Source: Kluyvera cryocrescens NBRC 102467 (GTDB lineage Bacteria; Pseudomonadota; Gammaproteobacteria; Enterobacterales; Enterobacteriaceae). From it: 64,000 nucleotides of DNA. Below, one piece after another: positions 7,684 through 14,529 of this stretch. The position numbers were made by a program, and so were the translations under genes. Position 1 is the stretch's first letter, and each line of letters begins with the position of its first letter. The stretch is taken from the NCBI RefSeq assembly GCF_001571285.1, contig NZ_BCTM01000006.1, forward strand, positions 1 through 64,000, in the 5' to 3' direction. The notes beneath the pieces were generated by a model. The model had not been told where the DNA came from and did no database searches. It saw nothing but the letters and a program-made list of their open reading frames with translations.

Positions 7684-7689
7684 ATTATA
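7684..7689 (-). promoter_or_regulatory. Candidate csgD -10 element
   Basis: On the minus strand TTCTATAAT contains a perfect TATAAT with C immediately upstream, a feature favoured by sigma-S. No good -35 hexamer is found at 16-18 bp, which is also compatible with sigma-S. E. coli csgD is sigma-S dependent. The resulting leader would be about 30 nt, much shorter than the 148-nt E. coli leader. Prediction only. Confidence 0.35.
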
Positions 7690-7860
7690 GAATCATCTAT
7701 TTAAGCACTGCTGAAAAGTGGTTACTGTGTGGTTTAAGTGTTACGAATATAGAAAAAATAACTAACGATTCTTAATTTAAAATTTAGTCGCAACCCTCCT
7801 TAAAGCAAGAAATAATCATGAAACATAATGTAAAAATAAATTGCAAAATGTAAATTTAAT

Positions 7861-7887
7861 ATATTGTCAGCATTTTTGACACAATAT
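7861..7887. promoter_or_regulatory. Inverted repeat upstream of csgD, MlrA-box-like
   Basis: ATATTGT and ACAATAT flank 13 bp, about 215-241 bp upstream of the csgD start. The MlrA palindrome of E. coli csgD has AATTGTACA arms with a longer spacer and lies at a comparable distance from the gene. Only the TTGT/ACAA core is shared and the spacing differs, so the link is tentative. Confidence 0.3.
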
Positions 7888-8635
7888 CGCAGAGCGTCAT
7901 TGGAAAGATTAATTTAGATTAAATGCTATTATTATCAAATTGATGTTGAAATGCCATGTAACGCTAATATGATCTCGTCATACTTTTTGTATGATGATTT
8001 GTTGTGATGCTTATCGCCCTTCAAACTTTAGTAGAATCACCATCCTTATAAGGTGTTGTTTTCGTTTTGCGTTATCTGTTTGTATTAATGTCTTAGCGGG
8101 TAATACTAAAGTTCCACTTTTTTAAAATAAATCATTCTTTGTAATGAGAACATCATACCTTCTCAATATGCATACTCATCCATATAGCATCGAGTCACTG
8201 AGTATTTCGGTGTGACAAAACTTACGTATCTTTCTTTCGATATCCCTGGCACGGTAAGGCGGTAAACTTTTAAAGATTTATATGACTGTAGGATCCAATA
8301 AATGGTTAGCAATTGACACTATGGTTTTTTATTAATAAATCAGTAGTGGCATCGTTTTGACCATTATTTATTAAACACGATCCGTTCATTTGGTTGTGTG
8401 GGATACCTATCATTAAATCTTAGGTTGCTGTGCCTTCAAATTTCCGCGTGGCTTTATAACTTATTGAAATTTCTGTTTTTGCTGTTCCTTATTAATTACG
8501 TACTTATCGTTAGGACGTTATGTAATTTCCCGAAGGGTGTCGTGATTATCTCTGGTTATATTTGTTTTTATTACAAAATGATCGGTTTTTACGGCAATAG
8601 CACACAGCAACTAATAACGCGTGAAAGGGTTCATC

Positions 8636-10339
8636 ATGAAAATGAAGCAACTCGCCATCATTGTGGCGCTCACCGTTTTATATCCTGCGGCGACTATATA
8701 TGCCGTAGCCGCAGGTGGTAACGGTAATAATGGCAATAGCGGCCAGAATGCTAATAACGGCAACAACGGCGGCAATGGCAACAACGGTAATGGAGGCGGT
8801 AACGGCAATAACGGTAATGGAAATTCTAATGGCAATGGAGGCGGGAGCGACCACGGCGGTAACGGAGGCGGTAACGGAGGCGGTGGCGGTAATGGAGGGG
8901 GTGGCGGTAATGGGGGCGGTAACGGAGGCGGTGGCGGTAACGGAGGCGGTGGTGGTAATGGAGGTGGTGGCGGTAACGGAGGCGGTGGCGGTAATGGAGG
9001 CGGTGGCGGTAATGGAGGCGGAGGCAATAACGGAGGCGGTGGCGGTAACGGAGGCGGTGGCGGTAATGGAGGCGGAGGTGGTAACGGAGGCGGTGGCGGT
9101 AATGGAGGCGGAGGCGGTAATGGAGGCGGAGGCGGTAATGGAGGCGGAGGTGATAACGGAGGCGGTGGCGGTAATGGAGGCGGTGGTGGAGATCACGGCG
9201 GAAATGGAAATGGCAATAATGGAAATGGTAACGGAAACGGAGGCGGGGGCAATGGAAGCGGCAACAATGGCAATGGGAACGGGAATGGGAATGGAGGTGG
9301 CGGTGATAACGGAGGTGGCAGCAACGGAAATGGCAATGGCAATAATGGAAATGGTAATGGAAACGGAGGCGGGGGCAATGGAAGCGGCAACAATGGCAAT
9401 GGGAACGGGAATGGTAACGGCGGCGGCCATGGCGGTGGTATAGGTGGCGGCATCGGAGGCGGCCATGGCGGTGGTATAGGTGGCGGCATCGGAGGCGGTC
9501 ACGGCGGTGGTATAGGTGGCGGCATCGGAGGCGGTCACGGCGGTGGTATCGGTGGCGGTATCGGCGGCGGCCATGGCGGTGGTATCGGTGGCGGCATCGG
9601 CGGCGGTATCGGCGGCGGCCATGGTGGTGGTATAGGTGGCGGCATCGGAGGCGGCCATGGCGGTGGTATCGGTGGCGGTATCGGCGGCGGCCATGGCGGT
9701 GGTATAGGTGGCGGCATCGGAGGCGGTCACGGCGGCGGTTGGGGAGATCATGGCGGTTGGGGCGGCGGCAATAATGGCGGCGGCAACAACGGCGGTGGTC
9801 ACAATGGAGGAGGCCACGGCGGCGGTTGGGGAGATCATGGCGGTTGGGGCGGCGGCAACGGCGGCGGTGGTCAGAATGGCGGAGGCCACGGCGGCGGTTG
9901 GGGAGATCATGGTGGTTGGGGCGGCGGCAATAATGGCGGCGGCCACAACGGTGGTGGTCAGAATGGCGGAGGCCACAACGGTGGTGGTCACAATGGTGGC
10001 GGCCACAACGGTGGTGGTCACAACGGTGGTGGCCACAACGGTGGCGGTAACAACGGTGGTGGTAACAACGGTGGTGGCAACAACGGTGGCGGTAACAACG
10101 GTGGCGGTAACAACGGTGGTGGCAACAACGGTGGCGGTAACAACGGTGGCGGTAACAACGGTGGTGGCAACAACGGTGGTGGCAACAACGGTGGCGGTGG
10201 CGTTGATCCCGTTGGCGGTACCCCTAGCGTGACGGCTACCACTGTACGGGGTGGCTTCTTTAGCAGCAGCCCAACATCTGGTACTTCAGATGGGGCGAAA
10301 TGTAACCAGCCAGGCGCCGCGGGATGTAACTTCCGTTAG
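8636..10339 (+). CDS. Secreted Gly-rich repeat protein (Gly/Asn/His/Ile/Trp), novel
   Basis: A 567-residue protein of unknown function. Residues 1-25 form a Sec signal peptide (KMK, a hydrophobic stretch, then YAVA before AGGNG). The mature protein is almost entirely repeats: an N/G-rich lead (26-77), about nineteen GGGGGN-type hexads (78-185), two near-identical N/G/S blocks (about 190-262), eight GHGGGIGGGIGG units, one with an extra GIGG (about 265-364), three GWGDHGGWGGGN units (about 365-428), and pentads GGGHN then GGGNN (about 429-521). A distinct 45-residue tail ends with C556 and C564. ATG 8636 is used because AAAGGG precedes it with good spacing. It is divergent from csgD and occupies the csgBA position. 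No secretion partner is nearby. The GGGGN motif recalls the N-terminal segment of mature CsgA, which may be coincidence. Confidence 0.85.
   Translation: MKMKQLAIIVALTVLYPAATIYAVAAGGNGNNGNSGQNANNGNNGGNGNNGNGGGNGNNGNGNSNGNGGGSDHGGNGGGNGGGGGNGGGGGNGGGNGGGGGNGGGGGNGGGGGNGGGGGNGGGGGNGGGGNNGGGGGNGGGGGNGGGGGNGGGGGNGGGGGNGGGGGNGGGGDNGGGGGNGGGGGDHGGNGNGNNGNGNGNGGGGNGSGNNGNGNGNGNGGGGDNGGGSNGNGNGNNGNGNGNGGGGNGSGNNGNGNGNGNGGGHGGGIGGGIGGGHGGGIGGGIGGGHGGGIGGGIGGGHGGGIGGGIGGGHGGGIGGGIGGGIGGGHGGGIGGGIGGGHGGGIGGGIGGGHGGGIGGGIGGGHGGGWGDHGGWGGGNNGGGNNGGGHNGGGHGGGWGDHGGWGGGNGGGGQNGGGHGGGWGDHGGWGGGNNGGGHNGGGQNGGGHNGGGHNGGGHNGGGHNGGGHNGGGNNGGGNNGGGNNGGGNNGGGNNGGGNNGGGNNGGGNNGGGNNGGGNNGGGGVDPVGGTPSVTATTVRGGFFSSSPTSGTSDGAKCNQPGAAGCNFR
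8868..10199 (+). repeat. Coding tandem repeats: 18-bp, 36-bp and 15-bp classes
   Basis: Three periodicities follow each other inside the glycine-rich gene: 18 bp (8868-9190), 36 bp (about 9420-9730) and 15 bp (about 9930-10199). An approximately 85-bp direct duplication lies between them (9204-9290 and 9327-9415), as do three copies of a Trp-coding unit near 9730, 9822 and 9893. Copies are near-identical at DNA level and differ mainly at third codon positions, so length variation by slippage or recombination is expected. Confidence 0.85.
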
Positions 10340-10388
10340 CGGTTTTGATGTAAGGGTCATGCAGTCACAATGAGTTTAAAAATATGAG

Positions 10389-10421
10389 AAGGCCGTAATC
10401 TGCGCATTACGGCCTTTTTCT
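10389..10421 (+). terminator. Terminator of the glycine-rich repeat gene
   Basis: A perfect 11-bp stem (AAGGCCGTAAT with ATTACGGCCTT) and a 6-nt loop are followed by a T-run. It lies 50 bp after the stop, so the repeat gene is transcribed alone and ymdA has its own promoter within 10420-10624. Confidence 0.88.
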
Positions 10422-10624
10422 TTCGCAAAATGAATCAAGAGATCGCCGATACTGCCGAAAATAAGTAAGTGAGAGCTTATGGATAGGGCCTCCAGGCAAG
10501 ATACATAAAAGCCGTCTAACGTCATTAATGTAAATGCAATGTTTACAGGATGTGCATTCCGAATGTGCATCAGAGTCAGGACCGGGTGCCATTCCAGATA
10601 ACCCTAAATTCACTGGGAGTTGCC

Positions 10625-10936
10625 ATGCAAACAGTCATCCGCAGTTTGAATTCGATCCTTTGTGTTTTGGCGGTAAGTTCAACCGCGACCCTTGCTGCAA
10701 CGGGAGGCGTAATCCACTTTGTGGGGCAAATCGTTGAAACACCGTGCGCATATCAAGCATCTTCACGACAGGTTCACGTCAAATGCTACAACGACAAGAT
10801 CGGCAACACTGAGCAGGCTATCCCGATAGCTGCTTTGCTTAAGGGAGGCGTTATTTCTAATGACAAGAGCACCGCCCGTTTGCAATGGGTCGATCGCACG
10901 AAAAATCTCGCCATACTGAACGTCGAATATAAATAG
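10625..10936 (+). CDS. ymdA: Exported YmdA-like small protein
   Basis: A 103-residue protein with a signal peptide (cleavage probably after TLA, near residue 24), then a short domain opening with [15 protein letters not shown]. That opening resembles the first strand of type 1 fimbrial subunits (G-x-I-x-F-x-G-x-I-V-x-x-x-C). Two Cys (in ETPC and VKCYND) probably form a disulfide. E. coli YmdA has the same length and the same place between the curli genes and ymdB, so it is called by position and by resemblance. Its function is unknown. GGGAG sits 5 nt before ATG 10625. It could be a partner or chaperone of the upstream repeat protein, but no evidence beyond adjacency exists. Confidence 0.7.
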   Translation: MQTVIRSLNSILCVLAVSSTATLAATGGVIHFVGQIVETPCAYQASSRQVHVKCYNDKIGNTEQAIPIAALLKGGVISNDKSTARLQWVDRTKNLAILNVEYK

Positions 10937-11007
10937 TCCGAAACGAAATTGCGGTCAGCGTTGTCTATGGTAGACAATATGTTCTTCTAAGACAGAGGAT
11001 AGTAAGC

Positions 11008-11565
11008 ATGACCGAACGAATTCAGCTGCTGCAGGGCGATATCACCCGCCTTGAGGTGGATGTTATTGTCAATGCCGCCAACCCATCACTGCTGGGTGGC
11101 GGCGGTGTTGATGGCGCCATCCACCGCGCAGCAGGCCCCTCGCTCCAGGAGGCTTGCGCAGTCGTCCGCCAGCAGCAGGGCACCTGCCCACCGGGACATG
11201 CCGTGATCACACACGCAGGGGAGTTGAAAGCGAAAGCGGTTATCCATACCGTTGGGCCTGTCTGGCAGGGTGGAGGGGAACACGAAGCTTCTCTGCTGGA
11301 GCAAGCTTATCGTAATAGCCTACAGCTGGCGTTGGATAATGGCTATCACACGCTTGCATTTCCGGCGATCTCAACCGGGGCGTATGGTTACCCTCACGCC
11401 GCCGCAGCGGAGATTGCCGTCCGGACGGTCGCCGCTTTCCTGACCCGTCGAAGCCTTCCAGAGATTGTTTATTTTGTCTGCTTTGATGATGAGACGTTAC
11501 GGTTATACCAGCAGCAGCTTGGCCAGACCCGGATCCCGAGCCTGGCCAACGATGCTAATACTTAG
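11008..11565 (+). CDS. ymdB: O-acetyl-ADP-ribose deacetylase (macrodomain), RNase III regulator
   Basis: A 185-residue macrodomain protein that hydrolyses O-acetyl-ADP-ribose. In E. coli it also binds and inhibits RNase III under stress and affects biofilm formation. Macrodomain signatures are intact: [23 protein letters not shown] near the N-terminus (the last 20 residues are quoted with the first three trimmed) and [10 protein letters not shown]. It is a few residues longer than E. coli YmdB (177 aa). Its 3' end overlaps the convergent opgC gene by 11 bp. In E. coli clsC (ymdC) follows ymdB; here it is missing. Confidence 0.95.
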   Translation: MTERIQLLQGDITRLEVDVIVNAANPSLLGGGGVDGAIHRAAGPSLQEACAVVRQQQGTCPPGHAVITHAGELKAKAVIHTVGPVWQGGGEHEASLLEQAYRNSLQLALDNGYHTLAFPAISTGAYGYPHAAAAEIAVRTVAAFLTRRSLPEIVYFVCFDDETLRLYQQQLGQTRIPSLANDANT

Positions 11566-12721
11566 TGGTGGACGGCTGAGCCTTGGCCGCTTTCTGCTGA
11601 GGCTTGCCGGAAAACAGGAAACGTAGCAGTGGGATGCGCAGGTGAATTTCGTAGAGCACGATGGCGCAGCCAACCACAAACAGCAGGCCAGTCAGGAAAC
11701 CCAGCGCGTTTGAACTGATGCTGGGCATAATCCAGGCACCGAAAAACAGCGTCAACGGATGATGCACCAGATAGATAAATAAAGACGCATTCACGAAATA
11801 GGTCACCCGTGCAGACTGGAAGTTCAGCAGGCGGTGACCAAACGAAAAGACCACATTGACCATCCACACGCCCAGCACCATCGTAATCACGTACTCCGTT
11901 TCATACATCCAGGCATCACCCGAACCGTAGCGCTGGTTTGCAAGATAGGCGATAAACCCGAACAGCGCGGCAAACATGCACCACGGTGATGGCGTAGTAA
12001 ACAGCGCCTTGAGCCGCGGGTGAATAAAGGCTAGCGCACCGAGAATAAAGAACGGTATGTAGAATAATGTCTGCATGACGACAAAGTTGAATATGCCGTC
12101 GCTAAGAATAGGCGGGTAGAGCAAGAAAATCGTGCGGCGAATCGCGGCATAGACAATGCCCAACAGCAGGAACATCAGCGTGAGTTTTTCCATCGACATA
12201 TTATCGAAAAGATCGGCGCGTCGGCGCATTTGTCGGCGACGCATCAGGCGAAACGCCAGGATACCGATGGTGGTGAGAACAACCAGCACCAGTAAAAACC
12301 ACAGATGCGACACCAGCTCCCAGGCCAGCGTATTATATTTTTGATAGAAAGTGAGCGTATGCCAGGTTTCCGTCTTACCCTTTACATATTGCAGCATCAG
12401 GAATTGCGGCAGCGTCAGTAGCGGTATCGCGGTTAGAAGAGGTATGCCGACGCGCTCCACGCGAACTTTCCACCACTTTTTAAGCGGGTAGCGCAAAAAG
12501 AGCATATAGGAAAAATAGCCAGAGATAACAAAGAATACCTGCATGCGGAAGGCATGAATGAAATCGTTGAATAGCGTTAACCACCATGACGGTGTTTCAC
12601 TGTTCATATGCCAGGTATGGCTGGAATAGAGTAATGAGATATGAAAAGGGATCCCCAGGAGCATCAGCCAGGCCCGAATGGAGTCGAGGAAGTATTCACG
12701 CTGCGCGGGTTTGTTATTCAT
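11555..12721 (-). CDS. opgC: Osmoregulated periplasmic glucan succinyltransferase OpgC
   Basis: A 388-residue inner-membrane acyltransferase (acyltransferase-3 family, about 10 TM segments) that adds succinyl groups to osmoregulated periplasmic glucans. It aligns closely with E. coli OpgC/MdoC ([19 protein letters not shown] at the N-terminus, [20 protein letters not shown] near the C-terminus). ATG 12721 gives the family start; an upstream in-frame extension lacks similarity. It is divergent from opgG-opgH across 254 bp, which holds both promoters. Confidence 0.95.
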   Translation of the reverse strand: MNNKPAQREYFLDSIRAWLMLLGIPFHISLLYSSHTWHMNSETPSWWLTLFNDFIHAFRMQVFFVISGYFSYMLFLRYPLKKWWKVRVERVGIPLLTAIPLLTLPQFLMLQYVKGKTETWHTLTFYQKYNTLAWELVSHLWFLLVLVVLTTIGILAFRLMRRRQMRRRADLFDNMSMEKLTLMFLLLGIVYAAIRRTIFLLYPPILSDGIFNFVVMQTLFYIPFFILGALAFIHPRLKALFTTPSPWCMFAALFGFIAYLANQRYGSGDAWMYETEYVITMVLGVWMVNVVFSFGHRLLNFQSARVTYFVNASLFIYLVHHPLTLFFGAWIMPSISSNALGFLTGLLFVVGCAIVLYEIHLRIPLLRFLFSGKPQQKAAKAQPSTTKY

Positions 12722-12975
12722 AGGGTTAGGTACGATTCTCAGACTAATCGCCTTACACGGCCAGACGATAAAGTTTACATTCGTTGGCAACCCTACACTA
12801 ACTCTGGTTACCTGTCTCCAGGATAAGCACGCAAAGTGCAAAGTGCGGTTAACAGTTGCTTAATCCATAAGCCACTGCGCTGAACAATATGGGGATTATG
12901 TTGTCGGATTGCTTGAATTTCCAGTAAAATGGATCGGATCGATTTAAGCACACAAAGGGGGAAGTGCTTAGTTAT

Positions 12976-14529
12976 ATGAAACATACACCACAGATGATGA
13001 AACTGCGTTGGTTAGGCGCAGCCGTAATGTTGTCCCTGTGTACTTCATCTGCATGGGCATTCACTATTGATGACGTTGCTAAGCAAGCTAAATCGCTGGC
13101 TGATAAGAGCTATGAAGCGCCGAAAAGCAACCTGCCATCCGTCTTCCGCGACATGAAATACGCGGACTACCAGCAAATCCAGTTCAACCACGATAAGGCA
13201 TACTGGAACAAAATAAAGACCCCATTTAAGCTTGAGTTTTACCATCAGGGTATGTATTTCGACACGCCGGTGACCATTAATGAAGTCACGGCGACTTCCG
13301 TGCGTAAAATTAAGTACAGCCCGGACTATTTTACTTTTGGTGACGTTAAGCACGACAAAGACACCGTGAAAGATCTTGGCTTCGCGGGCTTCAAAGTGCT
13401 TTACCCAGTCAACAGCAAAGATAAAAACGACGAAATCGTCAGCATGCTCGGCGCGAGCTACTTCCGCGTTCTCGGTCAGGGGCAGGTTTACGGTTTATCT
13501 GCTCGTGGCCTGGCTATTGATACCGCTCTGCCGTCAGGCGAAGAGTTCCCGCGTTTCCGTGAATACTGGATTGAGCGTCCGAAAGCCAACGACAAACGTC
13601 TGACTATCTATGCGCTGCTGGACTCCCCTCGTGCCACCGGAGCATACCGTTTCGTGGTGATGCCGGGTCGCGATACCGTGGTTGATGTACAAACCAAAAT
13701 TTACCTGCGCGATAAAGTGGGTAAACTGGGCGTTGCACCGCTGACCAGCATGTTCCTGTTCGGGCCAAGTCAGCCGTCGCCGACCACCAACTTCCGCCCT
13801 GAACTCCACGATTCGAACGGCCTGTCTATCCATGCTGGCAACGATGAGTGGATTTGGCGTCCGCTGAACAATCCTAAGCACCTGGCCGTCAGCAGCTTCG
13901 CTACTGAAAACCCGCAAGGTTTTGGTTTGCTGCAGCGTGGCCGTCAGTTCTCCCATTTTGAAGATCTTGACGATCGCTACGACCTGCGTCCAAGCGCCTG
14001 GATCACGCCAAAAGGTGACTGGGGTAAAGGGACCGTTGAGCTGGTAGAAATCCCAACCAACGACGAAACCAACGACAACATCGTCGCTTACTGGACACCG
14101 GACAAGCTGCCGGAAGCCGGTAAAGAGATGAACTATAAGTACACCATCACCTTCACCCGTGATGAAGAAAAACTGCATGATGCAGACAGCGCGTATGTGA
14201 TGCAGACGCGTCGTTCTACGGGAGATGTGAAGCAGTCCAACCTGATTCGTCAGCCGGACGGTACGGTGGCATTCGTGGTCGACTTCGCTGGCGCTGAGAT
14301 GCGTAAAATGCCGCAGGATACGCCGGTAACGGCGCAGGCCAGCATTGGCGACAACGGTGAAATCGTCGAAAACAGCGTTCGCTACAACCCGGTGACTAAA
14401 GGTTGGCGTTTAACGCTGCGCGTGAAAGTGAAAGATCCGAAGAAAACCACTGAAATGCGCGCTGCGCTGGTCAATGCCGATCAGCCGCTGAGTGAAACCT
14501 GGAGCTATCAGCTGCCTGCAAATGAATAA
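12976..14529 (+). CDS. opgG: Glucan biosynthesis protein G
   Basis: A 517-residue periplasmic protein required for making beta-1,2/beta-1,6 branched osmoregulated glucans, probably acting on branching or release. A signal peptide ends at SSAWA before FTIDD. It aligns throughout with E. coli OpgG. The start lies within [15 protein letters not shown] 12976 is used, but the ATG at 12994 gives the commonly annotated 511-residue form. A GTG at 12964 lies too close to the AGGGGG ribosome-binding site. It overlaps opgH by 8 bp, indicating translational coupling. Confidence 0.95.
   Translation: MKHTPQMMKLRWLGAAVMLSLCTSSAWAFTIDDVAKQAKSLADKSYEAPKSNLPSVFRDMKYADYQQIQFNHDKAYWNKIKTPFKLEFYHQGMYFDTPVTINEVTATSVRKIKYSPDYFTFGDVKHDKDTVKDLGFAGFKVLYPVNSKDKNDEIVSMLGASYFRVLGQGQVYGLSARGLAIDTALPSGEEFPRFREYWIERPKANDKRLTIYALLDSPRATGAYRFVVMPGRDTVVDVQTKIYLRDKVGKLGVAPLTSMFLFGPSQPSPTTNFRPELHDSNGLSIHAGNDEWIWRPLNNPKHLAVSSFATENPQGFGLLQRGRQFSHFEDLDDRYDLRPSAWITPKGDWGKGTVELVEIPTNDETNDNIVAYWTPDKLPEAGKEMNYKYTITFTRDEEKLHDADSAYVMQTRRSTGDVKQSNLIRQPDGTVAFVVDFAGAEMRKMPQDTPVTAQASIGDNGEIVENSVRYNPVTKGWRLTLRVKVKDPKKTTEMRAALVNADQPLSETWSYQLPANE

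Larger units (their letters stand above)
7647..8635. other. Long A+T-rich divergent regulatory region between csgD and the repeat gene
   Basis: 989 bp without a convincing gene and visibly much richer in A+T than its neighbours. The csgD-csgB intergenic region of E. coli is also exceptionally long and bound by many regulators (OmpR, MlrA, H-NS, IHF, CpxR). Inverted repeats are visible at 7861-7887 (ATATTGT, 13 bp, ACAATAT) and 7978-7994 (TCATAC, TTTTT, GTATGA). No clear match to the published CsgD box CGGGKGAGNKA was found on either strand by eye. The composition suggests H-NS binding. Confidence 0.6.

Noticed and set aside
8398-8721. A 107-codon frame upstream of and overlapping the glycine-repeat gene
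   Set aside because: It has a hydrophobic AT-driven composition and no ribosome-binding site. It overlaps the start of the better-supported gene in another frame.
8678-10036. Long open frame on the minus strand through the glycine-repeat gene (452 codons), and similar open frames in other phases
   Set aside because: Repeats of GGN-type codons have no stop codons in several frames. The translations are monotonous Thr/Ala/Ile or Pro/Leu repeats without a signal peptide or ribosome-binding site.
8868-10199. Regular short repeats resembling a CRISPR array
   Set aside because: Units are contiguous, in frame, codon-periodic (15, 18, 36 bp) and have no unique spacers. There are no cas genes nearby.
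10534-10737. Short frames before ymdA, including an upstream in-frame extension of ymdA to 10550
   Set aside because: The signal peptide and the GGGAG ribosome-binding site fix the ymdA start at 10625. The upstream codons have no supporting feature.
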